Below are positions 7,603-16,724 of a stretch of 59,089 bases of DNA, piece by piece (within the stretch, counting starts at the first letter, position 1; every line of letters begins with the position of its first letter). The notes beneath the pieces are model-generated. The model was not told the origin of the DNA and did not search any database. It saw only the letters and a list, made by a program, of their open reading frames with translations. The position numbers and the translations under genes are program-made. The stretch is from an uncultured Anaerolineales bacterium (GTDB lineage Bacteria; Chloroflexota; Anaerolineae; Anaerolineales; Villigracilaceae): contig CASGHD010000170.1 in assembly GCA_949319575.1 (NCBI GenBank), forward strand, positions 1-59,089, read 5' to 3'.

Positions 7603-10600
7603 GTGAAGAAAATGCCCCACATTAATCGACGTTTGATTTTGTCTGTTTTTCTTATTTTGACCGTTCTTGCCAACCTGGTAAATGTCAATATCGCCCTGGC
7701 AGATGACACTACCCCAACTCCCCCGCCAACCGAGGAGCCTACCCAACCGCCGGTAGAATCGACTGAGTTACCCGTCGAGCCGACGGCAACCCAACTCCCA
7801 GAGGCGACGCCAACAGCCGAGCCGACTGCCGAGTCTACCGCCGAACCCATCACCGAGGAGACGCCTGCCGCAACCGAGACAGCCCCGGTGTTTGAACTGG
7901 TGGCTGAGCTCCCGCAGAACACCGATGTTGTGATCCTCGATGAAAATGGCAATCCGCTACCGATGGCGAGCACAGAAGCCGCGGCAATCCTTGTGGAAGC
8001 GGACCCGATCTGGTGTCCAGCCGCGCAAGGCGTCCCTACCCCCGGGGCAAATGGCTGTACTACAAACCAGACCATCACCACCCTGCTCACCCTCATGCGC
8101 GACAACACAGGCGGATCATTCTCGCAAGATGGGGTCATTTACCTCGAACGACCAGGCGGAGCCGGGTTTACCACTCCTTTAATTTTGAGCGATAACGCGT
8201 CCAGCCTCGGTTCATCGTTCGCGTCCATCAGTAGTTTCAATATGACGATCCAGGGCGGGTGGAATGGAAACAACCCCGGCGCGATCACCGGCGACACAAA
8301 CTTTGGCACAAGCGGACTCAACCGTGGATTCGTCCAAGTTGGCTCCTCCGGCAACCCGTGGACCGGCAATGTGACCCTGCGGGATATCACCGTCAACGAC
8401 AACACCAGCGCGTCCAACCCCAGTGTGGCTGTTTACACATCCACCGGCTCAGTCACCATGACCGATGTAGACGTAAACAACGCGGACAACTCAGCAAGCG
8501 TGCAGGTCGTGACCAACTCTGGAAACGTCACCCTGGGCGGCGTGGATATCACAGACGGCGACGACAATCACGGCATCAACGTCACCACGAACAGCGGAAC
8601 CGTCAACATCAACAATTCGAGCGCCGACAATCAAGATGATGGCAACGCGATCCATGTCACATCCAATAGCGGAAACGTAAACTTAACCGGCATAGATGTG
8701 GACAATAGCGGGGATGGAAACGCGGTCAACATTACGACCACAAACGGCAATATCGCGCTATCAGACACGGATGTTTCAAACCAGCAGGATGGATTCACTG
8801 GCAACCTTGTTTCATCCAGCGGCAACATCACAGTCTCAGGCGGAAGCGCCTTCGACGGTGACAACACGGGCGGTGACACCAACCAAGGCTTCGCGGCGAC
8901 CACTTCCACTGGCGCGATCACCATCTCAAACGCCACCTTCAACGATGCTTACGGAATAGGCACTGGAACAAATTACAACGGCGCAACGCTCAGCGCGCCC
9001 ATCGTCACCTTGAACTCCGTAACCGCCACCAACAACGATCTGAACGGCATCGCCATCTCCAACGTCAACCAGGTTACTCTGAATAACGTCACGGCGTGGA
9101 ATAATGGCACGGATGTGCCGGGCGGCACAGGCGGAGGCGCGTTCTCAAATGATTTTGGGTCAGGCGTCCGCATCAACGGTAATCCCGGCTCCTTTGTTTC
9201 GATCCTGGATGGCATATATTTTGGCAACCAACGCTACGGCATCGAGGTATTCGGAACATCGGTCTTTATCGGCTCATCCATAGACTTGTGCCAGGTTTCG
9301 TTGGCAAGCGGCGGATGTATGAACGTCACCCCCATCACAGACACTACCGCGCCGACTATCGCCTTTGTCAGCAGGACCTCTGCGAATGTCTTTGGCTGGA
9401 ACAATTCTGATGTTACCGTCACATGGTCGTGTGCAGACGCGCAATCCGGGGTGGTTTCAGCAACCGTTACGCAAACCCTCGCCAGCGAGGGGACAAATCA
9501 ATCCGCCACCGGCACGTGCGCTAATCGCGCCGGACTATCCGCATCCGACACCCAAACCGGCATCAATATCGACAAGACCGCCCCAACGATCACATTCTTG
9601 AGCCGGCTCCCCGCCGCCAACGGCAACGGATGGAACAGCGCGGACGTGACAATCACCTGGTCATGCACCAATTCACTCTCGCCCATTCTATCTGGCACGG
9701 TCACTCAAACACTGACAGCCGAAGGCGCCGCACAATCCGCCACCGGAATGTGTCAGGATCAGGCTGGCAACACGGCATCGAATACACAATCGGGCATCAA
9801 CATCGATAAAACCGCCCCGACCGGCGTCTCACTCGTGCCCTCTGGAACACTGGGGAACAACGGCTGGTACACCAGCAATGTGACGATCACGACCACCGGA
9901 ACCGAAGCGGTCAGCGGTCCTCTCACGTGCACAGGCGTTCAGTCCCTGACCACGGATACCGCAAGCGCGACCTTCAACGGCTCTTGTACCAACCTCGCGG
10001 GATTTACATCCAACGCGGCGCCTCTCACGCTGAAGCGCGATGCGACCAACCCGACCATCACATTCTTGAACCGCACACCCGCGAATGGAAACGGCTGGAA
10101 CAACGGAGACGTGACGCTTAACTGGTCATGCACGGATGCCATGTCTGGACCCGTCGACGGAACGATCACACAAACGGCGACAGCCGAAGGCGCGAATCAA
10201 TCCTCCACTGCGACCTGTTTCGACAACGCCGGCAACTCCGCGTCTGACACGCAGAGCGGAATCAACATCGACAAAACCGCGCCGGGCATCGTTGCCAATC
10301 GAACGCCCGCCGCAAACGCCAACGGCTGGAATAACTCCGATGTGACTGTCACCTTCACCGGCAACGACGGACTCTCCGGGCTGGTATCCTGCACAACTCC
10401 AGTAGTGTTCAGCGCGGAAGGCGCGGGTCAATCCGCAACCGGAACATGCGCCGACAACGCCGGGAACTCCAGCAGCGCCACGGTCAACAACATCAACATC
10501 GACAAGACCGCCCCGACCGCCACCGCCACCGCGTCCCCTGCTTCGAACAGCAACGGCTGGAACAACACGGATGTCACAGTCACTTTCACAGGCGTGGATG

Positions 10601-11955
10601 GGTTATCGGGAATCGATTCCTGCGCGGCAAATGTTCTGCTCAACACGGAAGGCGCGGGGCAATCTGCCACCGGCGCGTGCGCCGACCTTGCGGGGAATGT
10701 AAGCGCCCCGGCAACCGCCAGCGGCATCAACATCGACAAGACCGACCCGTCCTTAAGCCTGCCAGCCAACATTGTGGTTGAAGCCACCGGCGCGTCCGGC
10801 GCAGTGGTGAACTATTCCGCATCTGCCAACGACAACCTCGACCCCGCGCCAACCTTTGGCTGTTCTCCAAGTTCCGGCGCCACCTTCCCAATCGGAGTCA
10901 CCACAATCTCCTGCGCCGCCACCGACCAGGCAGATAATTCAAGCGCCGGCAGTTTCACCGTCACCGTGCAGGATACAACCGCTCCGACTCTATCCTTACC
11001 CGCCAACATGACAGTCGAGGCGACCAGCGCCGCCGGCGCGACGGTAACTTTCACCGCCACTGCGAATGACATTGTGGATGGCGCACTGACCGTCACATGC
11101 GCCCCGGCTTCCGGCAGCACCTTCGGAATTGCCGCCACACTCGTGAACTGCTCGACATCCGATTCGAGCGGAAACACGGTCAGCGGAAGTTTCAACGTGA
11201 CCGTGCAAGATACAACTCCGCCAGTCATTTCGCCGATGGCGAATATGGTAGTGGATACATCCAGCAAACAACTCGCGCCGGTCTTTTATTCGACACCCAC
11301 AACCACCGACGCTGTGGATGGTCCCGGCGTAGCAACATGCGCTCCCGCCTCTGGCGCCCTGCTCCCGCACGGCACAACCATCGTCACCTGTACCGCAACC
11401 GACAGCCACGGCAACACTTCGTCTATTACCTTCGCTGTCCTCGTGGAGTATGAAGCCAAGCCCTTCACAGAAAATAACGGATCGTCCGGATTCATCCTCG
11501 TCACCGGCGGCAACTCCTTCGACCTGGATTGCGCAACGAAGGCAAATTTCTTCGGCATCACGCTCAAGTTCTATAACCTGTGCGACTATCAGGCTATCAT
11601 CAATGTGGTCGAGACAAACTCCCTGCCTGGGGCATTGCCGAACGGCTATACCCTCATCAAAGGACTCGATGTGTCGATCCTCAACGGAGGCAAACTCATC
11701 AAGCCGCTCCCGCAAAACACCGGCATCCAGATGGGCTTCCCCCTCCCCGCAGGCGACGCCTCGCAATATATCGTCTTACATTGGAACAACGGACAATGGG
11801 AAGAGATCGCCCAACCGCTCAGCGATGCCGCTATAGACAACGCCCTGGCAACCGACGCGCTGGTTGAACTGTACTCCCTAACCTCCTCCAACAATAGCTC
11901 AGCGCAAGTATTGACCACCGACCTGACGGGCATATTCGTTCTCGTAAAAAAATAA
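7603..11955 (+). CDS. large secreted Ig/HYR-repeat protein
   Basis: 1450 residues from a GTG start. An N-terminal signal peptide (LILSVFLILTVLANLV, cleavage near ALA-DD at about 34) leads into a Pro/Thr/Glu-rich linker to about 105. Residues about 190-560 are short Asn/Gly/Ser-rich repeats (NSGNVTLTGIDV type) typical of a right-handed beta-helix. Six Ig-like repeats of about 78 residues start near 580, 657, 737, 811, 890 and 967 (core GWNNSDVTVTF, then a GIN-IDKTAPT linker). Three HYR-type repeats start near 1045, 1125 and 1204 (SLPANIVVEAT). The last 165 residues form a unique domain. It is probably a cell-surface or adhesive protein; no enzyme motif, LPXTG or PEP-CTERM anchor is seen. A hairpin repeat follows the stop. 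Confidence 0.85.
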   Translation: MKKMPHINRRLILSVFLILTVLANLVNVNIALADDTTPTPPPTEEPTQPPVESTELPVEPTATQLPEATPTAEPTAESTAEPITEETPAATETAPVFELVAELPQNTDVVILDENGNPLPMASTEAAAILVEADPIWCPAAQGVPTPGANGCTTNQTITTLLTLMRDNTGGSFSQDGVIYLERPGGAGFTTPLILSDNASSLGSSFASISSFNMTIQGGWNGNNPGAITGDTNFGTSGLNRGFVQVGSSGNPWTGNVTLRDITVNDNTSASNPSVAVYTSTGSVTMTDVDVNNADNSASVQVVTNSGNVTLGGVDITDGDDNHGINVTTNSGTVNINNSSADNQDDGNAIHVTSNSGNVNLTGIDVDNSGDGNAVNITTTNGNIALSDTDVSNQQDGFTGNLVSSSGNITVSGGSAFDGDNTGGDTNQGFAATTSTGAITISNATFNDAYGIGTGTNYNGATLSAPIVTLNSVTATNNDLNGIAISNVNQVTLNNVTAWNNGTDVPGGTGGGAFSNDFGSGVRINGNPGSFVSILDGIYFGNQRYGIEVFGTSVFIGSSIDLCQVSLASGGCMNVTPITDTTAPTIAFVSRTSANVFGWNNSDVTVTWSCADAQSGVVSATVTQTLASEGTNQSATGTCANRAGLSASDTQTGINIDKTAPTITFLSRLPAANGNGWNSADVTITWSCTNSLSPILSGTVTQTLTAEGAAQSATGMCQDQAGNTASNTQSGINIDKTAPTGVSLVPSGTLGNNGWYTSNVTITTTGTEAVSGPLTCTGVQSLTTDTASATFNGSCTNLAGFTSNAAPLTLKRDATNPTITFLNRTPANGNGWNNGDVTLNWSCTDAMSGPVDGTITQTATAEGANQSSTATCFDNAGNSASDTQSGINIDKTAPGIVANRTPAANANGWNNSDVTVTFTGNDGLSGLVSCTTPVVFSAEGAGQSATGTCADNAGNSSSATVNNINIDKTAPTATATASPASNSNGWNNTDVTVTFTGVDGLSGIDSCAANVLLNTEGAGQSATGACADLAGNVSAPATASGINIDKTDPSLSLPANIVVEATGASGAVVNYSASANDNLDPAPTFGCSPSSGATFPIGVTTISCAATDQADNSSAGSFTVTVQDTTAPTLSLPANMTVEATSAAGATVTFTATANDIVDGALTVTCAPASGSTFGIAATLVNCSTSDSSGNTVSGSFNVTVQDTTPPVISPMANMVVDTSSKQLAPVFYSTPTTTDAVDGPGVATCAPASGALLPHGTTIVTCTATDSHGNTSSITFAVLVEYEAKPFTENNGSSGFILVTGGNSFDLDCATKANFFGITLKFYNLCDYQAIINVVETNSLPGALPNGYTLIKGLDVSILNGGKLIKPLPQNTGIQMGFPLPAGDASQYIVLHWNNGQWEEIAQPLSDAAIDNALATDALVELYSLTSSNNSSAQVLTTDLTGIFVLVKK

Positions 11956-11973
11956 GAGGGAAAGAGCGATACA

Positions 11974-12005
11974 ATTCGAGGGACGGCGATCGCCGTCCCT
12001 CGAAT
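11974..12005. terminator. perfect 32-bp palindrome, possible terminator
   Basis: Perfect 16+16-bp palindrome, arms ATTCGAGGGACGGCGA and its complement, 19 nt after the stop of the large secreted protein. The extruded form would be very stable, but there is no good T-run, so termination is only possible, not certain. Confidence 0.5.
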
Positions 12006-12028
12006 ACTTTAAAGTCAAGGAGAACGCC

Positions 12029-12493
12029 ATGCTCCGACTCAACCCCCGCATCCTTCCCATTTTCGTTTTGATCCTCAACTCTTGCGCTACCGCATCCCCA
12101 GCCGCGCCGAGCGCAACCATAGATCCGTGCTTCCCCGAAGCAATCAGCGAAACTGTCAAACCCATCAACAACCTGATGCGTGAATTTGACGATGCCTCGG
12201 CGCTGTCATCCAACCTTCCGATCGAACAACTCCCCGAGGCGATCTCAAACCTCCAACGCATCCGGCGGCTCGCGCAGGATATCAACCCGCCAGCCTGCCT
12301 GACGGCATTGCACGGGTACGAACTCGCGCACATGAACGCGGTCATCGACACCCTGCTCGCCTTCCTCAACGGCGCGGACACTTCCACCCTCAATCAGGGA
12401 TTGAATCTGGCGCGCGAGCAACACGATCTATATTCAGTGGAATTGGCGCGCGTGCTGGGACTCACACTCGTGCCGGCTACGGCATCACCCTGA
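12029..12493 (+). CDS. small lipoprotein, unknown function
   Basis: 154-residue protein with a short lipoprotein signal peptide: basic N-terminus, ILPIFVLIL and a lipobox LNSC with the lipid-acceptor Cys at residue 19. The mature part is mostly helical, with two Cys (near residues 35 and 90) that could form a disulfide. AAGGAG precedes the ATG. I recognise no family. It converges on the MFS gene, with their stops about 6 bp apart. Confidence 0.7.
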   Translation: MLRLNPRILPIFVLILNSCATASPAAPSATIDPCFPEAISETVKPINNLMREFDDASALSSNLPIEQLPEAISNLQRIRRLAQDINPPACLTALHGYELAHMNAVIDTLLAFLNGADTSTLNQGLNLAREQHDLYSVELARVLGLTLVPATASP

Positions 12494-12499
12494 TCTACG

Positions 12500-13732
12500 C
12501 TATCGAACATCCTTTTTCAGGAACAACAAAAAACCCAAAAGGCGAATTACTGCGCTCACCCATAACGCCCCTGAAAGCCCAACGAACCCAGCCAGCCATG
12601 TTCCCAATAACGGGGCGAGGATCATGGAAAGATATTGGATCGACTGCGCCAACGAAACGAATGTCGCGCTGTATTCCACAGGGACGGTTTTCATCAGCTC
12701 GTCAAAAAATACTAGGTCAAGCCCGCCTTGAAAGAACCCGGCAATCCCCGCGAAGAGGATGATCAACTCCACGTGGGTGGTTGAAGCGGTGAGCGCCGGG
12801 TGAAGGATCATCCCGAAGGTGGTCGCCAGCAATACCACGCGCCCGCCATGACGGTTGGATACGCGGGGCCACAAATAATATCCCGCCAGCATCACCAGGT
12901 TCATCGCCATGCTCACCATGCCAATATCCGAATCGGTGGCTTGCACTTCGCGCACCAGATACAACGGCATGATCGGCAGGCTGAGCGCCACAGCCGAAAA
13001 ATAGACGAAACGCTTCGAGGCAAACGAGACAAAAGCCGGATTCTTCCTCAGCAATGCGGCGTAATTTTTCAAGGTATCGCGCAACGACTCGCTCTTCGCC
13101 AACGGAGCCGGGGGCTGGTCTTGAACGGCGATGCGGCTGGAAAAATAGTAACTGAGGAAACCTCCCAATGAAAGGATGAGGAACATCACCGCATAGTTCA
13201 ACGGAAAGTCCATCAGGTCGATGAGGCGCGTGACGATGAATGTGCCGATCACGCTGGTCAAACCGAAGATCGCCCAACGCCGGCTGAGCAGGGCATAACG
13301 ACCTTCGGGACCCGCTACGGCATTCATCACCACCGAGAACGCCACCGCCAGCGCGGTCTGCGGAAGAGTGGCGAACGCCCAGATCGCCAGCGTGGACAGG
13401 ATGACATATTCGCGTGAAATGAGCAGGGTGAGGATGCCGGTCAGCGCAAAACACAGGATCACCAGCAGGCGCGAAAGGCTGTACCACGGCACGATATTCC
13501 GCCGCGTTTGCAAAAAGCGACCCACGAAAAGGGCAAGCAATAACCCGGTCGCGCCGGGCATGGAGGAGAGCAAGCCCACCTGGAAATTTGACGCGCCGAG
13601 GCGGGTGAGAAAGACCGGCAGGAATGGCGACGCCACATTCGAGATACTCACACCCACCGCGTCGATCTGAACGTAGCGGAAGTTCCTCTTTTGAGTTTCT
13701 ACTTCTTCTTCGGTGATCGGGGTCATGGACAT
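12500..13732 (-). CDS. MFS transporter
   Basis: 410-residue major facilitator superfamily permease with about 12 predicted membrane helices and an MFS-type loop after helix 2 (FVGRFLQTRRNIVPW). The substrate is unknown; drug or sugar efflux are both possible. The start at 13732 lies 4 nt after a -10 hexamer read on the minus strand; a second in-frame ATG at 13726 sits 10 nt after it. The message is therefore leaderless or has a leader of only a few nucleotides. Confidence 0.88.
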   Translation of the reverse strand: MSMTPITEEEVETQKRNFRYVQIDAVGVSISNVASPFLPVFLTRLGASNFQVGLLSSMPGATGLLLALFVGRFLQTRRNIVPWYSLSRLLVILCFALTGILTLLISREYVILSTLAIWAFATLPQTALAVAFSVVMNAVAGPEGRYALLSRRWAIFGLTSVIGTFIVTRLIDLMDFPLNYAVMFLILSLGGFLSYYFSSRIAVQDQPPAPLAKSESLRDTLKNYAALLRKNPAFVSFASKRFVYFSAVALSLPIMPLYLVREVQATDSDIGMVSMAMNLVMLAGYYLWPRVSNRHGGRVVLLATTFGMILHPALTASTTHVELIILFAGIAGFFQGGLDLVFFDELMKTVPVEYSATFVSLAQSIQYLSMILAPLLGTWLAGFVGLSGALWVSAVIRLLGFLLFLKKDVR

Positions 13733-13736
13733 GCCG

Positions 13737-13744
13737 ATTATAAT
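13737..13744. promoter_or_regulatory. shared back-to-back -10 palindrome
   Basis: ATTATAAT is its own reverse complement over all eight bases, so it contains TATAAT on the plus strand (13739-13744, for the GNAT gene) and on the minus strand (13742-13737, for the MFS gene). The two divergent promoters cannot be occupied at the same time. Confidence 0.5.
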
Positions 13745-13767
13745 GCCGCAGGAGAATCCGCCGCCTG

Positions 13768-14259
13768 ATGATTCACGTTCGCCCTATCAAGCTACATGAG
13801 TGGAACCCTGCCAAGCGGCTGGTGTACCGCGTCGCGCATGAGGTTTTCAAAGACACAAGACCATTGGCAGAAGCGATTGCCGAACACGAAGCGCGCGGCG
13901 AACTCAGCGACATGGACGATATTCAAAATAGTTATGTTGAAAGCGGCGGGATATTTCTCGTGATGGTGAATGGCGACAAAATCATTTGCACAGGCGCGAT
14001 CCGCCGTTATGCGGAGGGCGTTTGTGAACTTAAACGGCTATGGCTATTACAGGAACACCAAGGGAAAGGGTTGGGATATCGCATGATCCAGGAACTGCTC
14101 ACCTTTGCCAAAGAGGCGGGCTATCAGCGCATCGTGCTTGAAACAGACCCTATCCATCAGAAACGCGCCATTGAGTTTTACAAGGGACTTGGGTTTTATG
14201 AAATCCTGATTCCCAATGCGCGCCCTGAAGAGGATATTCAGATGGAAATGATTCTATAG
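13768..14259 (+). CDS. GNAT family N-acetyltransferase
   Basis: 163-residue acetyl-CoA-dependent acyltransferase. The acetyl-CoA loop is visible as EHQGKGLGYRMI near residues 93-104, followed by the LETDPIHQKRAIEFYKGLGF helix-strand typical of the GNAT C-terminus. The substrate is unknown. AGGAG at 13750 lies about 13 nt from the ATG, longer than usual, and the likely transcript starts close to it. The gene is divergent from the MFS gene. Confidence 0.88.
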   Translation: MIHVRPIKLHEWNPAKRLVYRVAHEVFKDTRPLAEAIAEHEARGELSDMDDIQNSYVESGGIFLVMVNGDKIICTGAIRRYAEGVCELKRLWLLQEHQGKGLGYRMIQELLTFAKEAGYQRIVLETDPIHQKRAIEFYKGLGFYEILIPNARPEEDIQMEMIL

Positions 14260-14289
14260 CTTCATCTTACACAGAATGCGCTCCCGCAG

Positions 14290-14344
14290 GGTCTGTGATC
14301 CTTCGGTGGTGATCTGCATAATACGGCGGTCACAGACCGCCTTT
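14290..14344. terminator. competing hairpins between convergent genes
   Basis: GGCGGTC / GACCGCC (14325-14341, 3-nt loop, TTT after) forms a compact terminator-like hairpin. An alternative pairing uses GGTCTGTGA at 14290-14298 with TCACAGACC at 14330-14338, and the two cannot form together. The site lies between the convergent GNAT and nucleosidase genes and could terminate both. Confidence 0.55.
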
Positions 14345-14368
14345 AAGCGTAGCTGCATAAGGAGAGTT

Positions 14369-15043
14369 CTATAGCTGTACTGCATTTAACCACCCGGGCA
14401 GTTGAGCAACCAACTTCCGCATGATCTTTTTCGCGCGCTCGTTGAAAATTTCGATGTTGTCGTACGCTTCGCCTTCCCGTTCATTGACAATATCGCTGAC
14501 AGCGCGCAGGATGAGCAGGCGCGTGTTATTTTTCCGCGCCACCCACGCCAGCGCGGCTGATTCCCAATCGGCGGCGACAGCGTCCCTGGATTTGAGCGAG
14601 GGAATCTTTCCCGGCGGCAGGTCGCTGTCGGCGGAGGCGATGGTGGCGCGTCGGGCGGGATAAGGCAGGGGGTTGGCGAGCCAGCTCACATCGAGGGAAG
14701 AGGCGTAGTAGTTGGCGATGTCGAGGTCGCCCATCAATTCCACAATATCATAGACGATCGTCTGTTCGACCAGGATCACATCGCCTTGATTCACAACTCC
14801 TTCAAATCCGCCGCAGGTGCCGAGGTTGACGATCAGGTCGGGAGCATAACGGTCAATGAGGTACTGCATCGTTCCCGCAGAGGCGATCTTTCCCCACCCG
14901 CTGTGAAAAAATTGAATCTCGCGCCCGGCAAGCCTGGCAGTGAAACATTCGCCGTACGGAAATGACTCGATCTTTGAATCGGGAAACAACGGCTTGACGC
15001 CCACCCATTCGGCAATGGCAGAGATGACGACAACGATATTCAA
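14369..15043 (-). CDS. MTA/SAH nucleosidase-like protein
   Basis: 224-residue member of the purine nucleoside phosphorylase/5'-methylthioadenosine nucleosidase fold. Diagnostic segments: the N-terminal strand with SAIAEW, GWGKIASAG, the base/ribose loop VNLGTCGGF, DWESAALAWVA carrying the acidic ribose ligand, and RAVSDI near the C-terminus. It probably cleaves the glycosidic bond of an adenosine derivative; the exact substrate is uncertain. The start is TTG, supported by AGGAG at 15054-15050 with a 6-nt spacer. It lies 17 bp behind the DUF4380-like gene and is probably co-transcribed with it. Confidence 0.85.
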   Translation of the reverse strand: MNIVVVISAIAEWVGVKPLFPDSKIESFPYGECFTARLAGREIQFFHSGWGKIASAGTMQYLIDRYAPDLIVNLGTCGGFEGVVNQGDVILVEQTIVYDIVELMGDLDIANYYASSLDVSWLANPLPYPARRATIASADSDLPPGKIPSLKSRDAVAADWESAALAWVARKNNTRLLILRAVSDIVNEREGEAYDNIEIFNERAKKIMRKLVAQLPGWLNAVQL

Positions 15044-15060
15044 GGTAAACTCCTAATTTT

Positions 15061-15951
15061 TTACGCGAGGATTTCCCGCATCGAGCGCCCTTCGAATAAT
15101 TCTTTCGGCAGGTTGTTGATGTTATGCGCTTCCCACGTTTCGGTGTGGATCACGTCCATCTTCGGCGCAAGTTCTACCAGCGGGCCGAGCGTCTCGAGTT
15201 CCAGCGAGCGCGCGTCGGCGTAGACCTCGCAATTGCACCCGCAGTCCGGGTACTCTTCGTCGCGGCGCGCGCCAAAACGCTTGATGAACATCACGTCATG
15301 ATACACGTAGCCGAGCCAGCCGCGCGGATTGAAATACCCCAACTTGAATGGACCTGTCGTGGAATCTGATCGCACGATGATGAATTCATCGCCCAGTTTC
15401 AACCGCGAGTCATCCCAGCGCGTAAAGGGCCACAGGGCAAAACGGCGATTCGGCAGGAGTCCGTCGTCATCCACATTGCCGATTTGCTGGGGCAGAATTG
15501 CCGCGCCGCCGGGTTTGAGCATGGTGATCGCCCACGGCGCGAGTTTGATCGTTGCTTTTCCGAAATTTTCAAGGCGATGCTTGACGATGATGAATGGTTG
15601 TTCTGAGCCAATTTGTATTGAGATGGTCTTTCGTAATCCTGTGCCCGGCTCCACCATGCCGGTAATTCGAAAACCGCCCGCAACTTCTCGCGCCGACGCG
15701 CCGACATCATCCGGCGCATAACTCCGGGAGAAACTTTCAGGCGCGACCCAAAAACGATGCCCGCCGTAATAATGATATTCGCCATAAGGGGCATTCACGC
15801 TGAACTGCGGAGTTTCCGCGAACAGGTTCTCGCCTGTCCATTTGGGGATCAGTCGCACAATGCGCGGGCCTGCCGCCGCGAGAGTCTCGATGCGAAAGAA
15901 TTTATTTTCAATCGCCACAGTTTGCAAGCCGTGGAAGTTTCCCGATCGCAT
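15061..15951 (-). CDS. DUF4380-like protein
   Basis: 296-residue protein that looks like the DUF4380 group, with a beta-rich galactose-mutarotase-like fold. Visible segments are AAGPRIVRLIP, GGHRFWVAPES and the NFGKATIKLAPWAITML strand pair. I infer a carbohydrate-binding or epimerase-type role, but no catalytic residue can be named. It precedes the nucleosidase gene by 17 bp on the same strand. The start codon is 6 nt downstream of a -10 hexamer, so the mRNA is predicted to be leaderless. Confidence 0.7.
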   Translation of the reverse strand: MRSGNFHGLQTVAIENKFFRIETLAAAGPRIVRLIPKWTGENLFAETPQFSVNAPYGEYHYYGGHRFWVAPESFSRSYAPDDVGASAREVAGGFRITGMVEPGTGLRKTISIQIGSEQPFIIVKHRLENFGKATIKLAPWAITMLKPGGAAILPQQIGNVDDDGLLPNRRFALWPFTRWDDSRLKLGDEFIIVRSDSTTGPFKLGYFNPRGWLGYVYHDVMFIKRFGARRDEEYPDCGCNCEVYADARSLELETLGPLVELAPKMDVIHTETWEAHNINNLPKELFEGRSMREILA

Positions 15952-15957
15952 GAGTCA

Positions 15958-15986
15958 ATCTTAGCCGCAAAATGAAATCTCGTAAA
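15958..15986 (-). promoter_or_regulatory. leaderless promoter, minus strand
   Basis: Read on the minus strand: TTTACG (15986-15981), a 17-nt spacer, TAAGAT (15963-15958), 6 nt, then the ATG at 15951. Spacing is consistent with transcription starting at the start codon of the DUF4380-like gene. Confidence 0.6.
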
Positions 15987-16150
15987 CATCCGTGAGACAT
16001 GGGCTTGCTAGTAAGTAGACTCTATCGGAAATAAAAACGGGGACTCACGTTCGGGGCAGGTGGAAAACCGTTTTAAAATCTTCGTGAACGCCGCGCTCTC
16101 TGTGGCTGAGGCGCTTTTTCATCCCTTTTAGAAACATCTCTTACATGGAA

Positions 16151-16156
16151 TATAAT
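16151..16156 (+). promoter_or_regulatory. leaderless -10 element
   Basis: Consensus TATAAT ending 6 nt before the ATG at 16163. The -35 region is weak (TTTAGA at 16127, 18-nt spacer). Confidence 0.6.
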
Positions 16157-16162
16157 CTCAAC

Positions 16163-16639
16163 ATGAAAACCAAACAACCCAACTCGCGCATGTGCTTCAT
16201 CTGCGGGCTTGAAAACCCGGTCGGCTTACACCTGCATTTTTACGAAACAGAACCCGGCATAGTCGAAACCATGTACACCGCGCCTGATCATTTCCAAGGC
16301 TACCCCGGCGTCTTGCATGGCGGCATCGTCGCTTCGATGCTCGATGAAACCGCCAGCCGCGCCCACATGGGAAGCGATTTACAAAATCCGCGCTTTCAGT
16401 TCACCGCGAAACTTGAGATCAAATATCGGCAGAACGTACCCATCGGCAAAGCGTTGAGAATCGTCGGCAAAGCGGGCAAAACAAAATCGAGGACGGCAGC
16501 GTCGTGGGCGGGCGTGTATGACGCGGAGACAAACGAACTTCTGGCGGAAGCCAACGCGTTGTTTATCAACGTGCCGCAAGAACAATTCGACAGGTCGCGC
16601 CTGAATGAATTAGGGTGGAAGATGTATCCCGAAGCGTGA
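16163..16639 (+). CDS. PaaI-like hotdog thioesterase
   Basis: 158-residue single-hotdog protein of the acyl-CoA thioesterase (PaaI/4HBT) type. The active-site segment is PGVLHGGIVASMLDE near residues 50-65, and Cys residues in MCFICG give an N-terminal signature common in this subgroup. The substrate is unknown. I start at 16163 rather than the in-frame ATG at 16145, because the -10 TATAAT at 16151-16156 lies between the two and would be inside the longer ORF; the message would then be leaderless. Confidence 0.87.
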   Translation: MKTKQPNSRMCFICGLENPVGLHLHFYETEPGIVETMYTAPDHFQGYPGVLHGGIVASMLDETASRAHMGSDLQNPRFQFTAKLEIKYRQNVPIGKALRIVGKAGKTKSRTAASWAGVYDAETNELLAEANALFINVPQEQFDRSRLNELGWKMYPEA

Positions 16640-16679
16640 GAACCTTCCTCAAATAAAATTTCCCTGTTACTTTTTCCAT

Positions 16680-16724
16680 CCTCCTGCAACATAATATCGT
16701 GTACACATCAATGCAGGAGGCTAC
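16680..16724 (+). promoter_or_regulatory. inverted repeat around the sigma-factor start
   Basis: CCTCCTGCA at 16680-16688 is the exact reverse complement of TGCAGGAGG at 16712-16720, which contains the Shine-Dalgarno of the sigma factor. TAATAT at 16691-16696 lies between the arms. If transcription begins upstream of 16680, the hairpin would hide the ribosome-binding site. If it begins after TAATAT, the repeat is at most an operator. Confidence 0.45.

Noticed and set aside
8013-11867. Many long ORFs on both strands within the large secreted protein.
   Set aside because: They are shadows caused by GC-rich repeat codons; none has a signal, family or ribosome-binding site of its own.
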